Source: Breviolum minutum Mf 1.05b.01
Taxonomy: Eukaryota > Sar > Dinophyceae > Suessiales > Symbiodiniaceae
Direction of reading: 5' to 3'
Assembly (NCBI GenBank): GCA_000507305.1
Contig: DF239088.1
Span: forward strand, 1 to 64,000
DNA length: 64,000 bases
Part shown: piece by piece, positions 41,955 to 54,034 of the stretch
How the letters are laid out: the number at the start of each line of letters is the position of its first letter
Position numbering within the stretch: the stretch's first letter is position 1
Position numbers and translations under genes: made by a program
The notes under the pieces: generated by a model
The model's database searches: none
The model's input: the letters and a program-made list of their open reading frames with translations, nothing else
Told to the model about the DNA's origin: nothing

Positions 41955-42102
41955 CTTGTAGAGAGACGAAGCCCGAAGCCGCAATGATGCTGCGTGCCAG
42001 GAAGCTGGTTACAATGGTGGGAGCACCAGGCAGCGCAATTGCGATGAATGCCGAGGCTGAGGCAGGGAGACGGGAGAAACAAAGGACACACAGACAGTGA
42101 AA
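41955..42102 (+). CDS. Candidate exon, unknown
   Basis: After AAGTCATCAG it reads RETKPEAAMMLRARKLVTMV, then GAPGSAIAMNAEAEAGRR and a stop at 42100. Ala-rich, possibly membrane-near. Function unknown. Confidence 0.4.
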
Positions 42103-42617
42103 GAGGGAAAAACAGAGGGAACAACGGAGAAGCAAAAAGAAATCCAAGCGATTGGTATTCGCAACACTTCCGCAACGCTTCTATGCAGCCAGAAATCCGA
42201 GGCCAATGCGCCTATGTCACGCTCTCGAGGCGAAGTGATGTGCAAATCGAAAATGGCAACATTTTTCCACGGAGCCCTGAGGGCCCTGAGGGTTTTGGGG
42301 GCCTTGTGGGCCCTTGGGGGCCCTGGGCAGGTCCATCTCACGACTTTCATCGCTCCAGCGAAGCCACCTCAGAACTGCTTTGAATATCTTTGAAGGTGCA
42401 TGAACGTCACCATGTCATGATGTCCATGATCCTGACATCCACACATTCCATATTTATAGCATGCCTGATATCCATGCAGCAATCTGGCCTTGACTTTGAA
42501 TTTTCAGATAACTTCAAGGTTCTATAGGTTCTACATCATGTTCTATCTTTCTGAAACGGTAAAACCAGGTAAGAACTGAATGACGATGGATAGATTGTAT
42601 GTCTTGCGCGAGCCGAG

Positions 42618-42720
42618 GTCATGTCTGGGATGCCAGCAATGCCGCCTAATGGGTGTGGATGTGCGGCTTAGCGCAAAGTTTGACGTGGAAGATCGCTTTC
42701 AGCTTCCTTGTGCACCCTGA
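42618..42720 (+). CDS. C-terminal exon, unknown
   Basis: After GCGAGCCGAG it reads CLGCQQCRLMGVDVRLSAKF, then DVEDRFQLPCAP and TGA. The CxxCxxC is noted, but there is no family. Confidence 0.4.
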
Positions 42721-43200
42721 AATTTGTATCTTTGGAGGGTCGGAGGAGGATTTCGGCTATCATTTTTGATTTCCCTAAATGTTTCCATGCTTGTCTGCTC
42801 TCTGCGACTTTGCTTTGGTTGGTCTGGGATGGAGGATCTTGGCTCGTTTGTAGTTGTCGCGGTAGCTTTTTCATTTTCATTACTGTGAAGAATCTGGCAA
42901 TCTGGCCTTACTCTCATTCATTTGTTTCCTCAAGTGTCTTCCTGCTTGTTTATTCCTTCATTGCTTGCCTCTTGGTGGGCTGGGTGGCGGCTTTCTTTCA
43001 TTTGTCCTGTCTTCATCGTCTACTGTTGCTGGCTGGAAGAGTCAAAATATGCTGCCCCACTTGTTTGCTTATTGTCATTTGCCTCTTGGTGTTTCTGTAG
43101 CTGTAACGCATCAAGATGGACTATGTTGCCGCAGTGGGTTTGGGTCTACGCTGGTGTAAGTCGAATATATTTCATGTGAGAGGTTTTCATTGAGTGATTG

Positions 43201-43630
43201 GTGGAATGTGGTTGACAACTTTAAGGCTATGCCGGCTATGCAAAGTTGCGGCACGTTCCATAGCCAAGCTTCTGCATGTGGTGCTGCAGCGTTTCCAGCG
43301 CAGAGTGTATCTTGGGTTGATGTTATGAAACAAGAGTAATTTTGTATAGCACACACACTGAGAAAAGGTGAATCTTCTGCTTTTTTCCATTGTTTCCATG
43401 TGGCACTTAGCCAATTTTCGATAGAAACCGTGCGACAAACTGAAGCCTGCGGAAAAACGCCTTGTTGCAACAACTGTGCTCTTCGTTGGGTTTTCGCTTA
43501 GTGGCATGCTTCCGGCCTTGTGATTTCACATTGCTTTCCAGGGCCACGGTCCTGTGGATAGCATTCGAGGCTGCTCCGGTGCAAGCATGCGGAACGTTGC
43601 ATAGCCGTCCTTCCATGTCTGGTGCCGCAG
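43201..43630. repeat. 430-bp direct duplication, copy 1
   Basis: Matches 43961-44390 at a constant 760-base offset with very few differences (for example 43470 C versus 44230 T). A ~65-bp unit near the start (about 43228-43300) recurs in diverged form near the end (43583-43650), so the block itself has nested repeats. Confidence 0.95.
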
Positions 43631-43819
43631 CATTCCAAGCGCAGGGTGCTCCTTGGCGTGATAGAGTGTGATGTTCAATGAACTCACTGGCTTTTTTTGG
43701 CGGGGACTTGCAGTTTTTTTCAAAGCATGTCAAAGACAGCGGAAATTGATTTCTGAGCAAACGCATTATCTCAATACATGCTTGATGCGTGCTACTGACC
43801 ATGACATGATGTATGCAAA

Positions 43820-43955
43820 ATGATTCCAGATATATGATATATAAATGACATAAGATATATGACTTATGATGTATTACATATGATATATGACATATGATAT
43901 ATGCCACAAGGTTTATATAATGTATGATACATGACATATGATAAGTGTAAACAGG
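43820..43955. repeat. AT-rich low-complexity tract
   Basis: Imperfect repeats of TGATATATGACATA between the two duplicated blocks. Confidence 0.8.
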
Positions 43956-43960
43956 CTTAT

Positions 43961-44390
43961 GTGGAATGTGGTTGACAACTTTAAGGCTATGCCGGCTATG
44001 CAAAGTTGCGGCACGTTCCATAGCCAAGCTTCTGCATGTGGTGCTGCAGCGTTTCCAGCGCAGAGTGTATCTTGGGTTGATGTTATGAAACAAGAGTAAT
44101 TTTGTATAGCACACACACTGAGAAAAGGTGAATCTTCTGCTTTTTTCCATTGTTTCCATGTGGCACTTAGCCAATTTTCGATAGAAACCGTGCGACAAAC
44201 TGAAGCCTGCGGAAAAACGCCTTGTTGCAATAACTGTGCTCTTCGTTGGGTTTTCGCTTAGTGGCATGCTTCCGGCCTTGTGATTTCACATTGCTTTCCA
44301 GGGCCACGGTCCTGTGGATAGCATTCGAGGCTGCTCCGGTGCAAGCATGCGGAACGTTGCATAGCCGTCCTTCCATGTCTGGTGCTGCGG
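43961..44390. repeat. 430-bp direct duplication, copy 2
   Basis: Second copy of 43201-43630. The spacer (43631-43960) is not duplicated and holds an AT-rich GATATATGACATATG-type run. Similarity stops where a coding-like exon begins near 44409. Confidence 0.95.
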
Positions 44391-44408
44391 CCTTAGTGCA
44401 GACGTGAG

Positions 44409-44493
44409 ATTTTGTGGATTTGAAACGCAATGCAATGGAATTCTTACGACTGAGGCGAGCATGGCAAGTGCTTGCCAAGTGGATGGACTTAGC
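44409..44493 (+). CDS. Exon, unknown gene
   Basis: After GCAGACGTGAG it reads FVDLKRNAMEFLRLRRAWQV, then LAKWMDL before a GTGACT donor. A clear basic helix, next to the duplicated block. Confidence 0.45.
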
Positions 44494-44727
44494 GTGACTT
44501 GGCACGTTATTCGAACTTGGAAGCCTCGGCACCTCAGCTCAACCCAGGAATCGCCCACATATACCCGAGGCAGGGACGTTGCGCTGCATACAATGCGCGT
44601 TTATCTCTCACCGTGGGCAATGTTGTGTAGCGTTTCTGTATGTTGCATGATCACAATGTTCATCAATGTTCCATATCTTAGCTGTTAGCATCTCAACTTG
44701 TTGGCACGTTTGCTGACCTGAATCTTC

Positions 44728-45162
44728 ATGTCTGATCTGCATGTTTCTCCTGTGACCAAAAGAAGCTGCCTGCTAGGAAACTCCACAGCCTCGCGCATCA
44801 CGCAAGGAAGTTCGCCAGTGCAAGACTTTCCTGTAGGCGAAGACAAAAAACATATCATTGCATCGCACTGCAATCTAGCAGATCCTTGCGGAAGGGACCA
44901 TAGAATAATGGAATTGGGGACTGATTCGAATGATGATGAAGTCATCAAGTTTCAGTTTTTTTGTTGAAAACAGGTTGTCGGGTTGCTGCACTGGACGAGA
45001 TGGTGATGAGATCGGAGGAGCCGCGCAGTGTGAGCACCATGAGCCGCAAGCATGATACGAAGGTGTTAAGCCCCCTAAAGCTGAGATTCGGAAATGATTC
45101 GTTTTGGTTTACAGGAAAGGTTGAAATCGGAGCAAGTTGGGGCTCTGGAAGAGGCCTTGTTG
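44728..45162 (+). CDS. Three-exon gene start, unknown
   Basis: Exon 1 from ATG 44728 (MSDLHVSPVTKRSCLLGNST...ELGTDSNDDEVIK) to about 44950. Exon 2, 44974-45062, follows TTGAAAACAG (CRVAALDEMVMRSEEPRSVS, donor GTGTTA). Exon 3 from 45115 follows GGTTTACAG (ERLKSEQVGALEEALL). Coding quality is good. Possibly regulatory or scaffold; no motif. Confidence 0.5.
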
Positions 45163-45344
45163 TGATTGCTTTAAGACTCGAAACTTCAACAGCATTGTCA
45201 GCATTGTTTCAAATGACCCACATTCCGCGGGTTGCATACTTCCAGGGTTGCCTTTTGGATGTCTTGGCTCATGGAAGTGAACCAAGTACACGACGCTTGT
45301 ACGTCAGCAGCTCATATACGATCGACCCTGGACCGGAGATATGA

Positions 45345-46205
45345 TCCTTGTGAGATGCAACGCTGCACTCAACATTTCCCGTAGTCGAAAGAGAAGCGGC
45401 AAGGGTTTTGCTGGCATCAGACATGGATCAACAAAATGTTAGTAAAACAAGTTTCAAATCAGGTGAGACAAGCGGAGTCAAGCTCTCGGTTGTTTGAGAC
45501 TGACAGTTTTGAGTCTTGATCACACTTGAACGTATGCAGTGTGACATCCACGACATAGAATCTAGAGTGTTACTGGTCGCAAGAATCATAATGTAAATGA
45601 GATCGACAATGATAATGAATTATTGAAGAATGAAAAAGTGATAACCATGAATAATGATGAGTCATTTTCTGTTTATTGAAAATGAGGACCTAGTCTGCAA
45701 ATATGGCTTTCACATGCTTTCACGATGGAAGCTCGTGACTCAGGACCGGCCTTTGTGGTTGGATCAGCTGTGTGGCACAGGCCGTGTGAGTGGAGTCAGA
45801 GTCGTGAGGGTGTGCAACATTCAGAAACGGAAAGGGTTGGTGTACCAGTGTACCAGTGTACCATGTCACATTTCAATACATTTCACATTTCACATATACT
45901 CTGCTCTTTTGAAATCCAATGGACATGGTACATACATGTACATACAGCTTCCCTGCAGTCTGGTCGACCCCTTGTTGCAGCCTCAGTGACACGGCTCTCA
46001 ACTTGTCTCCGGGATTTTTTTTGCATCGGGAATGAGATTCGACATTTTGAGATTACTTTCAAGATCCATGATTTCTGAGATTACTTTCGAGATTTCTTGA
46101 GATTTGAAATTGAGATATCCGGGATACTGGATGATATTGGTATGACGGTATGACATCAGTTTTTTGTCGGTATGAAAATTGCCAATCCTCCAAAGCTCCC
46201 ACGAG
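45345..46205. other. Weak coding signals only
   Basis: A short stretch at 45742-45782 (DRPLWLDQLCGTG) may be an exon. GTGTACCA units repeat near 45840-45860. No gene is called. Confidence 0.3.
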
Positions 46206-46319
46206 GTCAGCATGGCTCAGGCACCTTCCGCGGTGGCATCAACTGCATCCAGAAAGTCCTACATGATGCCCAGTACGCTTCCTGAAGACAGTTTGGACTC
46301 AAGCATCTCAAGAAACTAA
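46206..46319 (+). CDS. C-terminal exon, unknown
   Basis: After CTCCCACGAG it reads VSMAQAPSAVASTASRKSYM, then MPSTLPEDSLDSSISRN and TAA. Ser/Ala-rich and low complexity. Confidence 0.45.
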   Translation, partial: VSMAQAPSAVASTASRKSYMMPSTLPEDSLDSSISRN

Positions 46320-46631
46320 TGCTGTAAACTAAATTATTATACCATTTGTATAATTGTACTATTGATTATTATTACGTACGTATATTTATATGGGCACCCA
46401 TGTCAGTTTTTCTTTTGGAGACTGTGACGTGGTGAAATAGTGAAACAGGGAACAGGAAGAGAATAAAGAGAGTAAAGATGTATTTGCCATGCATGCTTTT
46501 GCTGCATGGATCCTGACACCACACCGAGGTGGCGTCTCTCAATCTCTCCAGGTCGATGGTAGAGTTGAGTTGAAACATGGCGAAAGACTGAAAGTGACAC
46601 GTTTTTCAACACTTCATTCCCTTCCCTGCAG

Positions 46632-47091
46632 GAGATTGAAGTGGAGCGAGTTCAAGTGACATGCCTGCACAGAGTTCCCTGATATCCTTGAAAACTTGTT
46701 CTGTGAGCACGCGGCATTTTGTGCATTCAAAATCGTTCAAAATCTGGCTTCTGAATCTGAGACTGTTCAAACACAGCGTTCTGCTGCTGGCGCCACAGCA
46801 ACCACCGTGACTACATCGTCACCTTGGCTGCAAGACAACTTCCGAAGCATCGGCATATCGAAGACTGGCGTTGGCGTTGGCGTTTGATGCGGTTGTTTTG
46901 TTCTGCCCAGGTATCCGCCACAACAGATCACGGAAGATGTGACGCCTGGAAAGCAGTGGCTACGAAGGCAAAAAGCGCAGGACCTGCGGGAGGAGGCCGG
47001 GACGCTGAAATGGCTCCATCAGATACACCTGGCCTGGCACCAGACAAAGATGATCCAAAATGACATGGCTGTAGAAAAGATACGAACCTGA
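46632..47091 (+). CDS. Exon cluster, unknown gene
   Basis: 46632-46682 after CTTCCCTGCAG (EIEVERVQVTCLHRVP); a frame at 46696-46887 (KIVQNLASESETVQTQRSAA); 46911-47091 after TTGTTCTGCCCAG (EDVTPGKQWLRRQKAQDLRE, then WLHQIHLAWHQTKMIQND). The last is also open in a second frame. May precede the repeat-domain gene that follows. Confidence 0.4.
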
Positions 47092-47175
47092 ATCCAATGG
47101 CAAATTGCATAATGGAGTATGATGTCCCTGTGGTTGTTCAATGCCTTTTGAAATGCTGTTTGCTGTTCCATTCAG

Positions 47176-50100
47176 GCTCCCAAAAGATTCTTGGTGGACA
47201 ACCGCATGCTCAACGCTGGGACCGATGGAATTGGCTACAGTCGGAAGCTCAGACTGTGGAAAGCGACACAACGGAACGGTGCAGACCTCGAACGTTTCAG
47301 CAGTGGAGAGCGACACAACGGAAAGATGCATGGAAATTGACCGCGGTGCTTTGTGCAAGTTCGGATGTGGAGGATTCTCCAAAGACCTTGATGATCTGGA
47401 CCTCAGCTGCACAGCCCCTTGGGGATCCATCGTTGAGGCCGGATAAACGACCTGAGTTACCTTGTGCATCAAGTCTCATCTCATTTTCTGTGCCATATTT
47501 GCCGTATTCATTTGCATTTTTTTGCAGGTCCTAATCGTTGCATGTGTTGCATGTTGCAAGTCATGCTGATCGAAACCAACATTGACATTAATGCCATGAT
47601 GTGCTGGTGCAAAGTTTGAGAGCAAATCTCGAGCAAAATCAGTATCCTCACTTTTTAACTCTCCTTGTTTGCAGGGTGTTGATGAGGGCAATTGGGTCCG
47701 TGTGTCGGATGAGTTATATTTGCCCAAAGAGTTCTGGCCTCAAAGTGTTTGTCCAGCAATTCACAAAGACTCTCCGTTCTTCAAAAATTCAAGACAGTCA
47801 AACCGGTAATCGGTCTCTAGGCTTGGTGGTGTGGCAGTGCTCACTTTGGAGGCCAGCAAAATTTGAACATGTGACCTTTCTGAATTTCTGACTTGGAATC
47901 CATCCGATTCTGTCCATCCTTTCGTCTCGGTTTCTTGGAAAAAGTGACAGGACACACCTTGGGCGTTGTCTGGATTGCAGGTCAACGAGGCCGTGAGGGA
48001 TTTTTTGACCCAAAAATTGAAGTGTGGAACTTGTGGAACTTGTGGAATTTTGGGTGTGAGGCTTTCCCCGTGGGGAGCGAACTTGTCGTTTTGGAGGTTC
48101 GGGTTGATCGAAAATCGATGAAAGTCGGGTTGGTACATTTTGTCAAAAGATCTTCGTGTATTTTTTCTAGCAGGCTGCAATAATGCGGGCAGCTGAGGAC
48201 GGATTTTGCCTAAACTTTGCCTGTTCCCGCAAGCCGACATGAGCTGTGAACAAAGCAGGGATGGTTTAAGATATTTCCAGCTCTGCTCAGCTGCAGCTAC
48301 ATGCCCCTCTGGAAACGACCCGAAAGACCATGAAACCACTAGTGATAGAAACATGGGAAACCATGTGTAATCATCCAATCCATAGAACATACTCAAAACA
48401 TCTTAAAACATCTTGCCGAGATTCCTCGGCATTGCGCTGTTGCTTTCTCTTTGCAGCCTTGAGTTCGGGGCATCAGCATGTTGTCATCGACTCTTCGACT
48501 CCAAAGTTTGACTTGTGGCGAGGAGTTGAGAAGCGCAGCTTTAGCTCAATTGGAGAAGGCATCTCATGATCAACCAATGCCATGATGTGGGAGAAACTCG
48601 GAAACCACGGTGCCTTTACCTTCCTGATCCTGTAGCTGTGGACGGCGGAGTTTGTGTCAGGACCGCCGATTGCAGGTGCTAGGCTATGGATCAGGCACAG
48701 CAAAATTTGAGACTGTGTCACTGAGAAGTAGTCAAGGATTCTCAACACTCCAGAGTAGCTCCGATTTCTTCAAATTCTTAACGGAGCCTACTTGCGAAAT
48801 GTGTTCAGGCATTCGAAGCCGAAGGCTGTATGTGCAAGACCCCACGCCTGAACCCCAGTGGCCGCACTGACATTGGTATGCTCTGATTGCTAGGATTCCT
48901 GCTGTGTCCTCACACCTGCATCCAAAATTATACATTGTTTGTTTTTGAGCACTGTAGCGTTTCTCCTTTTGTTTTGAGAAGGACACGTTGGAGATCTGTC
49001 CGGATCACGCTGTTTTACAAGTTTGCGAACGTTTGTTTTTCTCTCGGCACAATGCCATTCCATACGTTTTCTCTCGGCACGATGCCAGAATCCCACAATA
49101 TGGTTTAGGTCTGGTCAAGATGGCTGGATCAGTTTTGCTTCGCAGAGCAGATCTCAGTTTTCAAAGCTCTGTTTCAGATCAATTTGAGGCTGAGACTGTC
49201 TGACTGTCTTGTGTTTGAACAGTGTAGGAATGGCAAGCTGCTGGTTGCACCCACCGAAGCCTCCGCTGATGAAGTGCAGAAGGCTCGGTGGGTCAGGCCA
49301 ACGCTACCAGGCTACCAGGCTACCAGTCAGATGAAGGGTTCAGTACGGCCTAGAAACACATGAGATGGACAGTGTCATAGTTATAACATGAGACAGCTAT
49401 GAAAACATTGAGTGTGGTGGCGTTCGTCAGGTTGCAACGATGGCCACCAGGGTGGCAATGACAGTGGATCAATTTCAGGTGGCTTGGACATGTGGGAAGG
49501 GATCTTTTCACTGAAGTCCTTGCATCACTTGTGTCGTAAGGACATGATAGGAACATGTACAGCTGCATTGCCATACGTTTGTTTTCTTGTAAACTGATCT
49601 AAAATGATGTATAATCCCTTGTGACGCAGTTATTCGGTCCAGAATTTGTTCATTTTCAGGAGGAGCAGATGCAGCCGATCCAGCAAGAAATAGAGAAAGC
49701 ATATTTCGTAGACAATCGAGAATTCAAGGTGCTGAGTCGCTGGGAATGGAGACGTAGAGATTCCATGCAGGTTTGGGGAGTCGTTTTGGAGATTGGACGA
49801 TTGGACGACAGGCAGATTCTGATGGCATCGGCTATCGAGCCTCTTCTGATTTGGATGACAAGGACCCGGCTCGGGTTCGACCGAATCGAATCCAACGGAA
49901 ACCAAAAAATATGCGCTCTTTGTGTTTTTTCCGTTTTCTTTTTTCCGTTGTGTTTCCACGTCAACGTGTCTGTCACGGAGGCCATTCCAGCTCGAACGGC
50001 TCTCTGGGGCTCAGTTGTTCATGGAGTCGACACAGGCGATGCCTGGTGCAGGCATGGATCTTTGACGGCCAATCCATGGTGATTCTTCTTGCAGCATCAA

Positions 50101-50864
50101 ATAGCCATGTTCTTACAATTTCATATATGTTCTTATTATCTTCCCATCTTATGATACTTTTTCATACTCTTTGGTACCACTCTTTTCAATTCTTTTGAGT
50201 TCTTTTCATATCTTCTCGTATCATCTTATATCTATATCTCTTTCATAGTAGCGTGTTTCCAGCTGAGGTTGATTTTCAGTGCAATCTCACTTCTGACTGA
50301 AACAGCCTAGAGACAAAAGGGAACTGAGGCCAAATACAACAGCGCAAATCGATAGTAGTCGGTAGAGTGCCGTCCAACAACTGGAGGCAGAGCCAAAATC
50401 AAAAAGAGCAGGCCGATCGGACCATCACACGTAAGCTGAAACAGGGCCCCTGGGTAACCACACTGTACTTGGCCTACTTGGCGTTGCATCACAGCATCAT
50501 GAAAAAGGTCTAGCCAGGGCCATGGTAGCACCTCGTTTCATTGACCTTTGGCACAGCCATATTTCTCGTAGCTTCTCATCTCTACTTATTCCCTTATATC
50601 ATATATGTTTCCATTTTTTATTCTTGAATACTTGACGTCTTCTTATATCTTTCTTTACTTTCTCATATTCTTCAAATCATATTTGTTTGAACGTGTCATT
50701 GTTCTTCATACTTTTCACAGCCGCCATATTTTCATATTTTCATTTGAAAATCTCTTCATATCTTTCACATCTGGAGAAGTCTTACATGTTAGATGTTTCT
50801 ATCCAGGGTGGGTGCATTCTACCTGCCGATGACCCTTTGTGGAATCAAAGTGCTCACTGTCAAG
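47176..50864 (+). CDS. Gene with two GIGY/APWGS-type modules (SH3-like?)
   Basis: Module 1: 47176-~47240 (RFLVDNRMLNAGTDGIGYSR) and 47360-~47440 (SKDLDDLDLSCTAPWGSIVE). Module 2: 49812-~49875 (ADSDGIGYRASSDLDDKDPA), 49981-50045 (TALWGSVVHGVDTGDAW) and 50807-50864 (GAFYLPMTLCGIKVLTVK). The last three join in phase with GT donors and AG acceptors; the split codon TG+G gives Trp. Exons between the modules: 47981-~48050 (VNEAVRDFLTQKLK), 48676-~48870 (VLGYGSGTAKFETVSL), 48981-~49101 (LEICPDHAVLQVCERLFFSR), 49228-~49310 (NGKLLVAPTEASADEVQKAR) and 49660-49770 (EEQMQPIQQEIEKAYFVDNR). The repeated pattern suggests a beta-rich module with a GDxW...G-x-F/Y-L-P-M end. I recall similar modules in dinoflagellate proteins but cannot name a function. 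Internal exon membership is inferred. Confidence 0.6.
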
Positions 50865-51004
50865 GTGCGTATGGCCATGGAGAATATATGGTTGTGCCAC
50901 TGTTGTGCCCGTCTTCCAAACAAAATAAATCATTGTCGTGATGGCTGCCCCCAAGATGTGCAACCTAACCAACCAAACACGAAGAAGTCAAAACACAGTG
51001 CCCT

Positions 51005-51193
51005 GTGTCAGTCGGATCAGTCGTGCCGAGACGCAAGGAAGAGGTGCCAGCATCGCTGTTGCCGCGGCTAGCTGGCTTTGCTAGAGGTGATTGGGAGTGC
51101 CCTTCGAGCTTTGCAAATAAAACATGCACGTTCCACGAGTCGAAACATCTTGAGTGTTTAGGATGTGTTGAGGTCCCATTTATGTGCATTTAG
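51005..51193 (+). other. Possible exon with GDWECP motif
   Basis: One plus frame reads ASLLPRLAGFARGDWECPSS. GDWxCP is seen in RanBP2-type zinc fingers, but the later cysteines are incomplete. The minus strand is open too. Confidence 0.2.
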
Positions 51194-51251
51194 CATCATT
51201 TAGCATCGTTGCAACGTCAACCATTAGAGGTACATTTGTGTCGATCCAAAG

Positions 51252-51305
51252 GGTGTCATGACCCATCTGGAGCCTGCAGAAGACGAGTCCAAAGCTTCTG
51301 GTCAG
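51252..51305 (+). CDS. Short exon, unknown gene
   Basis: 54 bases between a GTCGATCCAAAG acceptor and a GTGTGA donor encode GVMTHLEPAEDESKASGQ in phase 0. A following candidate near 51697-51744 reads VPAGFAYVPWEQIDRT. Confidence 0.45.
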
Positions 51306-52099
51306 GTGTGACGGGTTCAGAGCCTTGTTTGACTTGTGTGAGCTTCATTCCATGTCATCATTTCAAACATTGCATACTAAAAGACTAAATTATATGGACT
51401 CTACTGTATCTCTTATCACTGCTGCGCTTCTTTTTTGAATTCATGTCACTTGTATTCACTGGTCAACACGGCACCATACTGAGTATACTGCACGCTCTTC
51501 GAAGCCTGCGCCGGCTCCATGAAAACATGAAGCAAATAGCATCACAACCAAAGCCCCAAAACACTTGGCCGATTTAGGCGCAGCCAACAAGCCTATACTC
51601 TGACACATTACATCACATTACACCAGGGACCTTGTGACCTTTACCTTTTTTTCAAAAACAAAAACGCCCAAAAATCGGATTGTTGCCTAAACCTAGTCCC
51701 TGCGGGTTTCGCCTACGTCCCTTGGGAGCAAATTGATCGAACAGGTGATTTGATGTGATTTGTGTGTCGAGTCGACCGAGTCGACCGGACATCAATCCGG
51801 GCGATCCGAGGTAAATGGACCTCCCCGGAGCAATCCAGGAGGAGGAGGAAGTGCCGCCGCTTCGCTGTGTCATAAGCCGTAAATATCAAGAACCTTTCTA
51901 GTCATTGCAATAGGAAGGCATAGGTCCATAGGTTAAACAAGGGTTGAGGGACTTGATGGACTTTTTGAACGTATGCTGTGAGACTGAGTAGTATATCAAG
52001 TGATATCTAGTCAACACAGGCTATAGGTATTCAAAAAGAGGTTCAGGTATCATGATATTTTTCCTGGTCCTACAAGTTCTGTGTGAGTCTGTGTGCCAG

Positions 52100-52409
52100 G
52101 AACCCAAGATAGAGGAGAAGAAAAGAAAGTCAACTTCCTTGGCGGAGTCTAGAGGGTGTCATGGCTTTGATGTTAAATTTTCGCGTAACTTCTGCTTCAC
52201 AAGCTTTAGCCTTGGTTCTTCTTCAGGTTGGGTCTGACATCACTGCCAACCGCAGCTATCCGAAGACAGTCTCGGGCGTCTGAAGCATCAAAAGTGAAAG
52301 TTTGCCACAAACTCAGAAAGACAATCCGCCGTGACCGTCAGCGGCAGTCAATCCACAGAAAATTACGAAGGGCTGAATCCGTGAAGATCAAACTCGCATG
52401 TGAGATCAC
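52100..52409 (+). CDS. Two basic exons, unknown gene
   Basis: 52100-~52160 after TGTGTGCCAG (EPKIEEKKRKSTSLAESRGC) and 52227-52409 after TTCTTCTTCAG (VKVCHKLRKTIRRDRQRQSI, then HRKLRRAESVKIKLACEI), with a GTGAGT donor. Strongly basic, so possibly nucleic-acid binding; this rests on composition only. Confidence 0.5.
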
Positions 52410-52839
52410 GTGAGTCTTTCTTCATCTAAACTTGAAATCTTGATCCTTTTGGCATCCCTGTCAGCCCTGTCATGTCAACCCTGATGTGAGTCCTTTTCAC
52501 TGAGGTCCTCAGTATACAGTCCGCATCTGGGAGTATGGCCTGAGTGGCTGGCTAGAGAACGGCCCTTGGAATTGTGCAGTTTATTGGTGTTATTTTTGTC
52601 ACATTTTGTCACTTTGTCAATTTTGTCAATCTGAGGAAGAATCACTTTTGTGCAGGACTCCAAGTAGCTCCAGGCTTAGTCTGCAACCTTTTAAAAGCAA
52701 GGATTTTTGTTCATTTAACTACTTTCTGTGAACTCTCTGCCAAGGATTTGAAGATTGGTCTGCAATCCTGTCAAGATTTAGTGTCGTTGCCTCAAGACTT
52801 TGTGACTTTGTGACTTGAGCATTGGGAGCCATTTTGAAG

Positions 52840-53490
52840 AAAGAGGCAGAACGTCTGCAGTTCTACAGCTTTGCATTCGAACGAATCAGCCTCAGGGCAA
52901 ATCCCGTGAATGCGGAGACCGAGAAGGATGTTCTGCACTTGGGTTACCGGGTTTGGCCATGGTAGGAACGAATCCGATGAGCGAAAATATCTCAGAATTC
53001 ATACGAATCAAGTCATACGAGTCATATGAGTGATATGAGTGATGAAGCAAAGACAGAGATATTTCATGATATTTCATGATATTTCAAAGAGAATCTGACT
53101 CAACATCCCAATCCAAAACGTTGGCGTTGGGCACGAGGTGCGCTTGCCATCAACGTCATTGTCTGCTCTCACGCAGCTCCAGGTCGAGTTCTCAAACGGT
53201 TCGCAAGTTCCCAAGAGTTCACAAGCAAGACGGAGACGTGGAAGAACATGCTAAAGATATCTGAAAGATTCAGAGATGTGGCTCTTTGCACACTTCACCT
53301 GATTTCTTCTCATAGTTTCAAGTGGCAAAACTGTGGAGGAATCACTCAAGAGCCCGAGTGGGCTCTTGCTGGACATTGCAGATTGTCGTGACTTGGCGCA
53401 TGGACGTCAGATTGTACACTTTCTAGCAGCGCCGTCAACATCCCATCACGAGTGGAATCTGCTGGCAAGTCCTGGAGTGACAACACAATT
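52840..53490 (+). CDS. Three exons, unknown gene
   Basis: 52840-52942 after ATTTTGAAG (KEAERLQFYSFAFERISLRA, then NAETEKDVLHL, donor GTTACC); 53090-~53265 (KRWRWARGALAINVIVCSHA, then LKRFASSQEFTSKTETWK); 53323-53490 after ATAGTTTCAAG (GKTVEESLKSPSGLLLDIAD, then HGRQIVHFLAAPSTSHHEW). Coding quality is high in the first and third. No family is recognised. Confidence 0.45.
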
Positions 53491-54034
53491 GTAGGAACAG
53501 AAACTTCCATGGAATTTCATTGGAATTTGCAGATCAACAGTGTTGACTTTGTCTCTTTCGAGATTTCCTCAGGTAGCTTCCAATTCACAGAGCTCTTTTC
53601 AGCAATGTTTGCATCTTATGGCTGTCAAATCTATGCAGAGGGTGAGACATGTGCTATGCAAATAGAAGCAGGACATGCCTCAAGTGAGAGGCTTTCATCA
53701 CATCTGAGAAGTTGCACTTTTACACTTTTTTTCACGATGCTCTTGCTTCACCACCACGGAGCACATGTGCAAGTAAAACTATGAGGTTGTCAGAAATGGG
53801 AAAAGACATCCCTGGCAGCATAGTTCAGGAGGCACTCATAGTTTTTTCGCCAATTTTTTGACAATCTCCAACGACTTCAGTGCCGACTTGTTTCGGAAAA
53901 TGTCACTTTGTGGCCTGTGAGGCTGAGCTTTCCCTGAACGAACATCCCTATGTAACAAAGGACTGTAGACCTGACTTCCTTTCAGTTAACTGAAGTGACT
54001 TCCATCATTCTTGTGATTTTGTTGCCACTTTAAG

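Noticed and set aside
43407-44267. 286-codon minus-strand reading frame
   Set aside because: It spans most of copy 2, the AT-rich spacer and the end of copy 1, and its ends repeat the same peptides. Openness comes from the duplication, and no protein-like pattern or splice context supports it.
51005-51193. RanBP2-type zinc finger
   Set aside because: Only GDWECP and one later cysteine are visible, and the four-cysteine pattern is incomplete.
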